64,000 bases of DNA from Labrenzia sp. THAF82. GTDB lineage: Bacteria; Pseudomonadota; Alphaproteobacteria; Rhizobiales; Stappiaceae. This document shows positions 27,103 to 34,988 of this stretch, piece after piece; position 1 is the stretch's first letter, and each line of letters starts with the position of its first letter. A program made the translations under genes and the position numbers. The stretch covers positions 5,174,501-5,238,500 of the forward strand of contig NZ_CP045354.1 of the NCBI RefSeq assembly GCF_009363435.1, in the 5' to 3' direction. The notes beneath the pieces were generated by a model. It did not search any database. It was given only the letters and a program-made list of their open reading frames with translations, and was not told the origin of the DNA.

Positions 27103-27630
27103 TTAAGCGGCCTTGTCCGGATTGCGGGCGATAACCTGAGCACCGAGTTTCTTGAGAGCCTGTCGCAAACGGTCGTTTTCAACACCTTCAAGACTCTCTT
27201 CCAGGCGCTTTTCCTCCGATTGCGTCAGTTCGCGCAGTCGCTTGGGCTGTTTTTGCAGTCTCGTTTGAACCGGTCTTTGCAAGATCTTGAGGCGACCGAC
27301 GGCTGCCCAGCCATAGAAGGTGTTGATGCGCTCGATCACTTGCGCGCTGTCATGGGAAAGCATCAGCGCAGTCGCCCCATCCGTGTGAACGACAAGTGTT
27401 GCCGGTTCCGGCGGTCTGTCGGGGTCACTGAGGTCCGGCCTTCTCGGCCAGATCAGGCGATCAGGCTGAACCCTACCGCCGTAGCGTTCTCCGACGATGT
27501 CTGCCCAGGCTGCCACGATGTCGACAGAGGCAAACCCTCGCTTCCTGCAGGCAGGCGTCATCGCCTTGCCGACAAGATCGGCAAGCGGTTTCGCCCCTTT
27601 GGGCGTGTGGTGAGCGTTTGCCTTTACCAC
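27103..27630 (-). CDS. DUF721 domain protein (DciA-like)
   Basis: A protein of about 175 residues with the DUF721 domain (PKGAKPLADLVGKAMTPACR, then IVAAWADIVGERY) found in DciA-type replicative helicase loaders and their relatives. The C-terminal third is basic and probably helical. The start is unclear. No ATG is in frame near the N-terminus. GTG at 27630 lies 12 bases after a strong GAGGAGG; an ATT at 27636 sits at the ideal six-base spacing; a TTG at 27675 gives 190 residues but no ribosome binding site. It is the first gene before the DsbA-like gene and smc, and divergent from mutY. Confidence 0.82.
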   Translation of the reverse strand: MVKANAHHTPKGAKPLADLVGKAMTPACRKRGFASVDIVAAWADIVGERYGGRVQPDRLIWPRRPDLSDPDRPPEPATLVVHTDGATALMLSHDSAQVIERINTFYGWAAVGRLKILQRPVQTRLQKQPKRLRELTQSEEKRLEESLEGVENDRLRQALKKLGAQVIARNPDKAA

Positions 27631-27835
27631 GCGAATGACATACCTCCTCACCAAACTGATGAAATCAGATTTCAATACTCAGCTTGGAGCCTGGGATGAA
27701 GTGTTCCAATAGAATACGACAAAATGACGACGAATACTTGGTGCAATCCAATTCACTGATGATTACCAGCAAAGTTGTCCCCAGGCTTTCCATAGGTTCA
27801 GTCCGTGAATCTGCCTTGAGAACCCACGTGATATC

Positions 27836-28903
27836 ATGACATCTGCTTCTGCCGCTTCAACCTTGCTTGACTGGTACGATCGCCATGCGCGACGCCTTCC
27901 CTGGAGAATTTCACCGCAGGACCGAGCTGTTGGTGAAGTTCCGGATCCCTATCGCGTCTGGTTGTCGGAAATCATGCTGCAGCAGACAACTGTTGCGGCC
28001 GTGAAGGATTATTTCGAGAAGTTCGTCAAAACCTGGCCGACCATCAAGCACCTCGCTGCTGCAAGCGAGGAAGATGTAATGAAAGCCTGGGCAGGGCTCG
28101 GCTACTATTCCCGTGCCCGCAACCTCAAAAAATGCGCAAACACTGTCGCCGACCAGTTGGATGGGCGATTTCCCGAGACCGAAGCGGAACTTCTAAAATT
28201 GCCAGGGATCGGGCCCTACACTGCAGCGGCCATAGCAACCATTGCCTTTGACAGTCATGCGGCTGTTGTCGACGGCAACGTTGAGCGCGTCATAACAAGG
28301 CTGGACCAGATCGAAACGCCGTTGCCCGATGCCAAACCTCTTGTAAAAGCCCGTATGGGCGAGTTGACCCCGAATGTGCGCCCAGGTGACTTTGCGCAGG
28401 CGGTTATGGATCTCGGTGCCACCATCTGTACGCCGAGGCGGCCAGCTTGCGCGCTTTGCCCCTGGACTTCCAACTGCAAGGTCCAGGGAACCGAAATTGC
28501 TGAAACACTGCCGCGAAAGGCTCCCAAGAAGCAGAAACCAACCCGGATTGGTGCGGCATTTGTTGCCGTAAATGCCGGCAACGGCGCTGTGTTATTGCGT
28601 CGGCGGCCTCCAAGCGGCCTGCTTGGCGGTATGACAGAAGTGCCCGGAACCCATTGGGCTGAGCAGTTTGATGTTGAAACATCCCTGGAAGATGCCCCCT
28701 TCCCTGCAAACTGGAAAAAACGGCCATCCGAAGTCAAACACACTTTCACTCATTTTCATTTGCGACTCACGATTTTCAGGGCTGACCTTGCCGGTGACAC
28801 ATTGCCAAAACTTGAGGACAGTTGGTGGTCTGAACCTGATGCGCTTGAAAACGAAGCGCTCCCAACGGTTATGCGTAAAGTGCTGGTATCAGCCCTTTCC
28901 TAG
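27836..28903 (+). CDS. mutY: A/G-specific adenine DNA glycosylase
   Basis: A 355-residue base-excision repair enzyme that removes adenine opposite 8-oxoguanine. The catalytic glutamate is Glu45 in SEIMLQQTTV, the helix-hairpin-helix is LPGIGPYTAAAIATIAF, and the catalytic aspartate follows in VDGNVERV. The 4Fe-4S cluster cysteines are spaced CX6CX2CX5C. The C-terminal NUDIX-like domain (residues 235-355) that reads 8-oxoG is present, with VLLRRRPPSGLLGGM and the FTHFHLRL segment. Divergent from DUF721. Confidence 0.95.
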   Translation: MTSASAASTLLDWYDRHARRLPWRISPQDRAVGEVPDPYRVWLSEIMLQQTTVAAVKDYFEKFVKTWPTIKHLAAASEEDVMKAWAGLGYYSRARNLKKCANTVADQLDGRFPETEAELLKLPGIGPYTAAAIATIAFDSHAAVVDGNVERVITRLDQIETPLPDAKPLVKARMGELTPNVRPGDFAQAVMDLGATICTPRRPACALCPWTSNCKVQGTEIAETLPRKAPKKQKPTRIGAAFVAVNAGNGAVLLRRRPPSGLLGGMTEVPGTHWAEQFDVETSLEDAPFPANWKKRPSEVKHTFTHFHLRLTIFRADLAGDTLPKLEDSWWSEPDALENEALPTVMRKVLVSALS

Positions 28904-29209
28904 TTCTGAGACGCCAACGCGTTTTTGGACAGCCGCACACAATGACCTCGGCAAGGCGGACGCTTTCAGGCTCCATCGCCTGGCAATTCCAACAGATCTA
29001 CAACCGAACCGAGAACGACCACGTTTTACGACCGCTTCTGGATCAACCAAAAATCCGGATAAATTCAGCCCGATTTTTTCCTCATCCAAATCGAGCGGGC
29101 CGTCGTAGCAGGAGCGACACAGAATTCAACCAAGCACCTGAAAATCCTCGGGAAACGTCCTTTCCGGGAACAGGCTAGCTGTGTCTTTGTGAAACCAAGG
29201 GAGTGCGTC
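28904..29209. other. Intergenic region, no gene supported
   Basis: No gene, clear promoter or terminator was seen between mutY and the fasciclin gene. The frames here lack family similarity. Confidence 0.4.
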
Positions 29210-29692
29210 ATGAAATTCGTTCAGAAACTGGTCTTTGCCCTACTTCTCGTCCTGCCGTTGTCAGCTGCCAAAGCCGGCCAGAAGGATATTGTTGACACCG
29301 CAGTCGGAGCCGGATCCTTCGGCACACTGGTTGCCGCCGTTCAAGCTGCCGGTCTCGTCGACACACTGAAGGGCGAAGGCCCATTTACTGTCTTCGCTCC
29401 GACCGATGAAGCTTTTGCCAAACTGCCTGAAGGCACAGTTGAGAACCTGCTCAAGCCGGAAAACAAAGATCAGCTCGTTGCAATCCTCACCTACCACGTT
29501 GTCCCGGGCAAAGTGATGTCATCGGATATCGCCGGCAAGAAAGCAGAAGTTGCTTCCGTGGAAGGCAGCAAGATCTCCGTTGACGCAACCGACGGCGTGA
29601 AAGTCGACAACGCCAGCGTCGTGACTGCAGACATTGAAACGTCAAATGGCGTCATCCATGTCATCGACACGGTTATCATCCCGAAGTCGTAA
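29210..29692 (+). CDS. Secreted fasciclin (FAS1) domain protein
   Basis: A 160-residue exported protein made of a signal peptide (KLVFALLLVLPLSAAKA) and a single FAS1 domain of about 135 residues. The domain shows both conserved boxes: GPFTVFAPTDEAFAKLPEG (H1) and VIHVIDTVIIPKS (H2), plus the YHVV motif before VPGKVM. Single-domain bacterial FAS1 proteins are secreted adhesion or matrix proteins. The ATG was chosen because AAGGGAG precedes it and the signal peptide starts there. A strong terminator follows. It stands alone as a monocistronic unit. Confidence 0.92.
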   Translation: MKFVQKLVFALLLVLPLSAAKAGQKDIVDTAVGAGSFGTLVAAVQAAGLVDTLKGEGPFTVFAPTDEAFAKLPEGTVENLLKPENKDQLVAILTYHVVPGKVMSSDIAGKKAEVASVEGSKISVDATDGVKVDNASVVTADIETSNGVIHVIDTVIIPKS

Positions 29693-29720
29693 TCCACTCG
29701 AAAGATCCAAGTGAAAAGAG

Positions 29721-29751
29721 GCGCGGTCTTGTCTGAAGACCGCGCTTTTTT
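29721..29751 (+). terminator. Intrinsic terminator after the fasciclin gene
   Basis: GCGCGGTCTT (29721-29730) and AAGACCGCGC (29736-29745) form a perfect 10-bp stem with a 5-base loop, followed by six T. Confidence 0.92.
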
Positions 29752-29864
29752 GATCTGCAGCGGTGCAAGGTGTTTGTCTCACTTTACCGGAGGCGCAATT
29801 CCACTCATAAACCGGAGTGCGTCAATTTATTCCGATTTCAGTCTTTGATTGTCTGGACACGCAC

Positions 29865-29881
29865 CCTAGAATAATTCTAAA
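29865..29881. promoter_or_regulatory. Candidate Irr box (iron control element)
   Basis: CCTAGAA-TAA-TTCTAAA: TAGAA and TTCTA are perfect inverted halves with a 3-base centre, and the right half matches TTCTAAA in full, the left in five of seven positions. This fits the ICE motif bound by the haem-dependent iron regulator Irr in alphaproteobacteria. It lies 32 bp before the bacterioferritin start, where Irr control of iron storage would be expected. Confidence 0.6.
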
Positions 29882-29913
29882 GTGCGATCAGATTCAACTA
29901 CAGGAGGCATCCC

Positions 29914-30399
29914 ATGAAGGGAAATGAGAAGGTCATCGAGCGTTTGAATGAGGCTCTCTTTCTGGAGCTCGGCGCGATCAATCAATATTGGCTGCATTAC
30001 CGCCTCCTCGCCGATTGGGGATTTGCGAGACTGGCCAAAAAAGAGCGTGAAGAAAGCATTGAGGAAATGCAGCACGCCGACAAAATCACGGATCGCATTA
30101 TTTTCCTCGAGGGCCATCCGAACATGCAGAAGGTCGCACCTCTGCGGATCGGACAGAATATCAAGGAAGTCCTGGAATCCGATCTGGCGGGTGAATACGA
30201 CGCTCGCACTTCCTATTCCAAGTCCCGCGACATTTGCCGCGACGAAGGCGACTATGTCTCCATGCAGCTGTTTGAAGAACTTCTTGCAGACGAAGAGGGT
30301 CACATCGACTTCCTGGAAACACAGTTGGACCTTTTGGAAAAAATCGGTATCGAGCGCTATGGCATGTTGAATGCCGTTCCTGCGGACGAAGCCGAATAA
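29914..30399 (+). CDS. bfr: Bacterioferritin
   Basis: A 161-residue iron-storage protein that forms a 24-mer with haem at dimer interfaces. Ferroxidase ligands Glu18, Glu51 and His54 are present, with Glu94, Glu127 and His130 expected in the later helices (GEYDARTSY, ADEEGHIDFLE). The haem ligand is Met52 in EEMQHADK. AGGAGG precedes the ATG, so translation should be strong. The Irr-like box upstream points to regulation by iron, and a terminator follows. Confidence 0.95.
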   Translation: MKGNEKVIERLNEALFLELGAINQYWLHYRLLADWGFARLAKKEREESIEEMQHADKITDRIIFLEGHPNMQKVAPLRIGQNIKEVLESDLAGEYDARTSYSKSRDICRDEGDYVSMQLFEELLADEEGHIDFLETQLDLLEKIGIERYGMLNAVPADEAE

Positions 30400-30409
30400 A
30401 CAAAATTTT

Positions 30410-30439
30410 GGCCACGCGTTGATGACGCGTGGCCTTTTT
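30410..30439 (+). terminator. Intrinsic terminator after bfr
   Basis: GGCCACGCGT (30410-30419) and ACGCGTGGCC (30425-30434) form a perfect 10-bp stem with a TGATG loop, followed by five T. Confidence 0.92.
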
Positions 30440-30511
30440 GTCCTTTAGTTAGGCGTTTTCGACCAACCAGTCAGATTACATACCGAGCTGGTCCTTCGAA
30501 CCTCCAACATC

Positions 30512-32023
30512 CTACTGGAAAGCTGTTTCGGCAAAACTTCTAAGTTTGCGGGAATGCAGCCGTTCGGCCGTCATGTCGCGCATCTTTTCCATTGCCCTGA
30601 TGCCGATTTCCAGATGCTGGGCAACCTGCCGCTTGTAAAAATCGGTCGCCATGCCCGGTAATTTCAATTCTCCATGCAACGGTTTGTCAGAGATACACAG
30701 AAGCGTTCCATAAGGAACCCTGAAACGAAATCCATTGGCCGCAATTGTCGCCGATTCCATATCAAGCGCGATCGCCCTGGACTGCGAGAACCTTTTGACA
30801 AGTTCAGGCTGATCCCAAAGTTCCCAATTCCTGTTGTCCAGTGACACAACAGTGCCGGTTCGCATGACACGTTTTAGGTCATAGCCATCAATGCCAGTGA
30901 TCTCGGCAACCGCATCCTCAAGTGCGACCTGCACTTCCGCCAGAGGCGGGATCGGCACCCAAACCGGCAGATCCTGATTGAGAACGTTGTCGTCACGCAC
31001 ATAACCGTGGGCAAGCACATAATCGCCAAGTGTCTGGCTGTTTCTGAGACCGGCACAGTGGCCAAGCATCAGCCAGACATGCGGCCGCAGTACTGCCACA
31101 TGATCCGTAATGGTTTTGGCATTCGACGGACCGACGCCAATATTGACCATAGTGATGCCGCTGCCATCGGCCCGCTTCAGATGGTAGGCCGGCATCTGAG
31201 GCAGCTTCGCAGGCTCGGTGCCGCTGCAGGGCTCGCAATCTCCTGCCTTGGTCACCAGGTTACCAGGTGAAACAAAAGCCTCGTATCCACTATCCGGATT
31301 TGCCAGAAGTTCCTGGGACATGCGACAAAATTCGTCGATGTAAAACTGATAGTTCGTGAAAAGAACATAGTTCTGAAAGTGTTCGGCAGCCGTTGCCGTA
31401 TAGTGCTGAAGACGGTGCAGCGAATAGTCAACGCGCGGTGCCGTGAAAGACGCAAGCGGCATGATCCCGTCGCTTGGCTCATAAGTGCCATTGGCGATGG
31501 AATCGTCCATCACAGTCAAATCAGGCAAGTCGAATATATCCGCCAGCGGGCGTTCCAGATTGGCCGCTGCGGCGCCACCCTCCACATGCGTTCCATCGTA
31601 GAAGGCAAAATGCAGTGGGATCGGCATTTCACTGTCACCGACCTGAATTGGCACATCGTGGTTCTTCATCAGGAGCGAAAGCTGCGTGCGCAAATAATTT
31701 CGAAAAAGATCAGGCCGTGTGATGGTTGAGGCGTGTGTCCCCGGCCCGGAGACAAAACCGTAAGACAAGCGACTGTCCAGACGTATATGGCTGTCGGTCA
31801 CGATCCGCACTTGCGGATAAAACGCTCTTACGCGTTCGGTGATTTCCTTGCCTTCCAGAAGGTTCTGAAACTGGGAACGCAAAAATGCAGTGTTGTCTTC
31901 AAATATTTCAATCAGCCGGTCGACCGCCTTGTCGGCGTCGGTAAAAACCTCGAGCGGATGTGAAGGCGCCAGCCGCACGCGCCGGACTTCGAGTTGAAAA
32001 TTCGTGCTGATACTGTTGGACAT
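30512..32023 (-). CDS. amn: AMP nucleosidase
   Basis: A 503-residue enzyme that splits AMP into adenine and ribose 5-phosphate, adjusting adenylate pools. The N-terminal AMP-binding domain contains GDSEMPIPLHFAFYDGTHVEGG. The C-terminal domain has the nucleoside-phosphorylase fold with TMVNIGVGPSNAKTITDH and ALDMESATIAANGFRFRVPYGTLLCISDKPLHGE, where the acidic residue in DMES and the serine in ISDKP are active-site positions. The ATG at 32023 follows AAGGAG. Length is close to the 484 residues of E. coli Amn. It is divergent from the ABC importer genes. Confidence 0.93.
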   Translation of the reverse strand: MSNSISTNFQLEVRRVRLAPSHPLEVFTDADKAVDRLIEIFEDNTAFLRSQFQNLLEGKEITERVRAFYPQVRIVTDSHIRLDSRLSYGFVSGPGTHASTITRPDLFRNYLRTQLSLLMKNHDVPIQVGDSEMPIPLHFAFYDGTHVEGGAAAANLERPLADIFDLPDLTVMDDSIANGTYEPSDGIMPLASFTAPRVDYSLHRLQHYTATAAEHFQNYVLFTNYQFYIDEFCRMSQELLANPDSGYEAFVSPGNLVTKAGDCEPCSGTEPAKLPQMPAYHLKRADGSGITMVNIGVGPSNAKTITDHVAVLRPHVWLMLGHCAGLRNSQTLGDYVLAHGYVRDDNVLNQDLPVWVPIPPLAEVQVALEDAVAEITGIDGYDLKRVMRTGTVVSLDNRNWELWDQPELVKRFSQSRAIALDMESATIAANGFRFRVPYGTLLCISDKPLHGELKLPGMATDFYKRQVAQHLEIGIRAMEKMRDMTAERLHSRKLRSFAETAFQ

Positions 32024-32220
32024 AAACCGTCTCCTTATTGTTGTTATGGGCGACACAGTCCCGCCAACTCATGTCCGGGTCAATAGATCCGGCATCTGTT
32101 TTTGAATTTTTTTTCGCAGAGAGAAAAAATCTGCGCTTATAGTTCCAGGCAAATCAGATGCACTTTTCCCGACGATGTGAAGCCGGTATTGTCATCATGA
32201 ATTTTTACGAGGAGTTTCCC

Positions 32221-33021
32221 ATGCAACGGTCCATAGTTTCTTTTGCACTTGCAGCTGCCGCGGTGTTTGGTGTCAGCTACACTGCCCTTGCCGACAGCCT
32301 TCCCGACCTTGACGGCAAGGAAGTCGTCATTGCTTCGGAAAACACCTACCCGCCTCTTCAGTTCGTTGATCCCAAGTCTGGCGATGCAATCGGTTGGGAA
32401 TATGACGCAATTGCCGAGATCGCCAAACGACTGAACGTGAAAGTCACGTTCCAAAACACCAGCTGGGATGCCATGATCCCCGCAATCAGTGCAGGTGAAT
32501 ATGACCTCGCCATGAACGGCATCACCATTCGTGAAGACCGTGCACAGCAAGTGGATTTTTCAGACCCTTACATGCGCTCCGAAATGTTCATGCTGGTCAG
32601 AGAAGATGAAGACCGCTTCACCGATCCCAAGAGTTTTGCTGCCAACAATGACCTTCTGGCCGGTGCGCAACCGGGCACAACACCGTTTTACGTGACTGTT
32701 TATGATGTCCTGGATGGAGACGAGGCCAACCCGCGTATCAAGCTCTTTGAAACATTCGGCGCGTCTGTTCAGGCACTCAAGACCGGTGATGTCGATCTCG
32801 TTCTGACAGACAGCACCGGGGGACAAGGCTATGTCGCTGCCAACCCGGACACGTTCAAGCTGATCGGCGATCCGATGGGCACGGAAGATTTCGGCTTCAT
32901 CTTCCCGAAAGGTTCCGAACTCGTCGGCCCCTTCAACGCAGCAATTGCCAGCATGCGCAGCGATGGAACCATTGATGCGCTCAATACGAAGTGGTTCTTC
33001 GACTATAAAGTGGGGCAATAG
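32221..33021 (+). CDS. Amino-acid ABC transporter, periplasmic substrate-binding protein
   Basis: A 266-residue binding protein of the SBP_bac_3 (cluster 3) family. A signal peptide (VSFALAAAAVFGVSYTALA) is followed by two lobes: ASENTYPPLQFVDPKSGDAIGWEYD near residue 35 contains ligand-contacting aromatic and acidic residues, and YDLAMNGITIREDRAQQVDFSDPYM follows. The ligand arginine is in TIREDR. Such proteins bind polar or aromatic amino acids. GAGGAG precedes the ATG. A hairpin with a T-run follows before the permease, which usually allows more binding protein than permease. Confidence 0.9.
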   Translation: MQRSIVSFALAAAAVFGVSYTALADSLPDLDGKEVVIASENTYPPLQFVDPKSGDAIGWEYDAIAEIAKRLNVKVTFQNTSWDAMIPAISAGEYDLAMNGITIREDRAQQVDFSDPYMRSEMFMLVREDEDRFTDPKSFAANNDLLAGAQPGTTPFYVTVYDVLDGDEANPRIKLFETFGASVQALKTGDVDLVLTDSTGGQGYVAANPDTFKLIGDPMGTEDFGFIFPKGSELVGPFNAAIASMRSDGTIDALNTKWFFDYKVGQ

Positions 33022-33063
33022 CACCCCCTGCGTTCTCTAACCAAGTAGAGACGCCGCCGTTAG

Positions 33064-33103
33064 GCCGGTATCGGGGAAAGTATTCCGGTGCCGGCTGTTT
33101 TTT
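33064..33103 (+). terminator. Partial terminator between binding-protein and permease genes
   Basis: GCCGG at 33064-33068 and CCGGC at 33091-33095 pair, with further imperfect pairing inside the loop, followed by a T-rich run (TGTTTTTT) to 33103. It could lower permease expression relative to the binding protein. Confidence 0.5.
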
Positions 33104-33169
33104 ATCGACTGGCTTGTCAGTTTTTCCAGGCCGGTGGCACTTATCTCATATCCAACCAAAGACCGAGCC

Positions 33170-33976
33170 ATGTTCCGCAAATCCAAGCAAACCGGCGCTT
33201 CACAGCAAGACTTCCCTTACTGGCTGGTCGCCGCCTGCGGCATAGCGGTATTCATGCTGATACAAATCGCAACAGACGATATCTACAGCCAGGTCATGGC
33301 GACGGTCTCTCGTGGGATTGGTCTGACGATCTTCGTCACGCTTGTCGGCTTCTTCCTGGCGTCTGTGCTTGGTCTTCTTCTGGCGCTGGCCTCATTGTCC
33401 GGTTCCCTGATTCTCAGGCAAGTGGCAAGATTTTATGTCGAGATCGTGCGCGGATTGCCGATCATCGTCTTGTTGCTTTACATCGCCTTTGTCGGGACCC
33501 CGCTGCTGATTGCGCTGATTAATGCGGTCCTGGAACCCCTCGGCCAGGAACCTCTGCGCACGCGCGACTTCCCGCTTTTGTGGCGCGCTATCCTGGCACT
33601 GACTATCGGTTATTCAGCTTTTATTGCCGAGGTTTTCCGAGCCGGCATTCAGGCAGTCGACAAGGGACAGATCGAGGCAGCTGAAGCGCTTGGCATGAAC
33701 CGGTGGCTCAGGTTTCGATTGATCGTGTTCCCCCAGGCGCTAAAGACAATTCTCCCGCCACTCGGGAACGATTTTGTCGCCATGATCAAGGACAGTTCGC
33801 TGGTGTCTGTTCTTGGCGTTGCCGACATCACCCAACTCGGCAAGGTCTATGCCGCCGGTTCCTTCCGGTATTTCGAGACTTACAACATCGTTGCCCTCAT
33901 CTACCTGATGATGACCATAACGCTTTCGCTGGCACTGCGCAGATTTGAGCGCACCCGCACTGTCGGAGAACGATAA
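33170..33976 (+). CDS. Amino-acid ABC transporter permease
   Basis: A 268-residue inner-membrane permease of the HisM/GlnP family, with about five helices. The cytoplasmic EAA loop that contacts the ATPase reads EALGMNRWLRFRLIVFPQALKTILPPLGNDF near residue 185. The typical start of the transmembrane domain is VSRGIGLTIFVTLVGFFLA. The ATG at 33170 is preferred over a GTG 12 codons earlier. The expected ATP-binding partner is not encoded next to it in the window. Confidence 0.88.
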   Translation: MFRKSKQTGASQQDFPYWLVAACGIAVFMLIQIATDDIYSQVMATVSRGIGLTIFVTLVGFFLASVLGLLLALASLSGSLILRQVARFYVEIVRGLPIIVLLLYIAFVGTPLLIALINAVLEPLGQEPLRTRDFPLLWRAILALTIGYSAFIAEVFRAGIQAVDKGQIEAAEALGMNRWLRFRLIVFPQALKTILPPLGNDFVAMIKDSSLVSVLGVADITQLGKVYAAGSFRYFETYNIVALIYLMMTITLSLALRRFERTRTVGER

Positions 33977-34170
33977 ATCCCGTTTGGCGAATTCGACATG
34001 TGGTTCTTGATTTGGTGTCGAGGCCCAACAACCTTTCACTCTGTCATACAGGCATATTTCGACTTTCAGCTGGTCGCGGCTTGAAACGGCACACCACGCT
34101 TTGCCAACGTGCAGTTCTGTGGAATCTTACGTCGACTTGAGCAATGCGCTGCACCTGGGGGATAAAAGGA

Positions 34171-34848
34171 ATGCGTTCTTTTGAAGAAATTGAAACGCTG
34201 GCAGAGGAAAAAAAGGGCGGCCCGGACAATTTGAAGATGCTCCTGAGTGAGCACAATCAACCAAAATCCGAAGATGAACTTGAACAGATCGGCGATGACC
34301 GCTGGCTCTCCATGTTCACGAAATGTGTCTTTCAGGCAGGTTTCAGCTGGAAGGTCATCGACCAGAAATGGCCGGGTTTCGAAGAGGCGTTCGAAGGCTT
34401 CGATGTCGCCCGGCTCGCCTTCTTGCCTGACGAAGCCTATGAAGCCCTCATGAAAGATACGCGCATTGTGCGAAATGGCGCTAAAATCAAGTCGGTCCAG
34501 CACAACGCCATCTTCCTGAAGGATCTTGCTTCAGAACACGGGAGCGCGTCCCGATTTTTTGCGCAGTATCCGCCAAGCGATCAGGTCGGATTGATGGAGA
34601 CGATCAAGAAGCGCGGCAGTCGCCTGGGAGGGAGTACAGGACAAATCGCCCTGCGCTTCATGGGCAAGGAAAGTTTCATCCTCACGGGCGATGTGGTTAA
34701 TGCCCTTATCCGTGAAAGTGTCATTGAGAATGACCGCATGTCGAAAAAAAATCTAAATGCCGCGCAGGTTGCTTTTAACGAATGGAAAGCAACTTCCGGT
34801 CGCAGCATGAATGAAATCAGCAGAATTCTGGCCTTTTCGGTCGGATGA
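34171..34848 (+). CDS. DNA-3-methyladenine glycosylase I (Tag)-like protein
   Basis: A 225-residue protein of the Tag/methyladenine glycosylase superfamily. The matching part is DRWLSMFTKCVFQAGFSWKVI near residue 50, then GFEEAFEGFDVARL and IVRNGAKIKSVQHNA, the IxRNxxKIxxxxxNA signature that precedes the base-binding part in Tag. The classical CxW and zinc-binding residues of E. coli Tag are not evident, so this is a diverged branch. AAAAGGA precedes the ATG. It lies 140 bp before ccrM, on the same strand. A repair function is likely but not proven. Confidence 0.75.
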   Translation: MRSFEEIETLAEEKKGGPDNLKMLLSEHNQPKSEDELEQIGDDRWLSMFTKCVFQAGFSWKVIDQKWPGFEEAFEGFDVARLAFLPDEAYEALMKDTRIVRNGAKIKSVQHNAIFLKDLASEHGSASRFFAQYPPSDQVGLMETIKKRGSRLGGSTGQIALRFMGKESFILTGDVVNALIRESVIENDRMSKKNLNAAQVAFNEWKATSGRSMNEISRILAFSVG

Positions 34849-34923
34849 TGTCATTAACTTCTCATTTAACTTTTACGATTGTAAACAAAGCATTGATTCA
34901 ATAAGAATTTTTGTTTTGGTCGT

Positions 34924-34939
34924 TTAACCGCTGATTTAC
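34924..34939. promoter_or_regulatory. Candidate CtrA box upstream of ccrM
   Basis: TTAA (34924-34927) and TTTAC (34935-34939) are separated by seven bases, one mismatch from the TTAA-N7-TTAAC consensus for the cell-cycle regulator CtrA. In Caulobacter, ccrM is controlled by CtrA. A second TTAA pair at 34854-34869 has an 8-base spacer and is weaker. Confidence 0.4.
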
Positions 34940-34988
34940 CAAACCCGGTAACCATGACACTCGAAATTGCGTGAGGTATTGCGTCGCA

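Noticed and set aside
32115..32135. Hairpin CGCAGA-N9-TCTGCG between amn and the ABC importer genes
   Set aside because: The stem is only six base pairs, with no T-run in the needed direction; too weak to list as a terminator or operator.
34854..34869. A TTAA...TTAA pair upstream of ccrM as a CtrA site
   Set aside because: The spacer is eight bases rather than seven; the site at 34924-34939 fits better.
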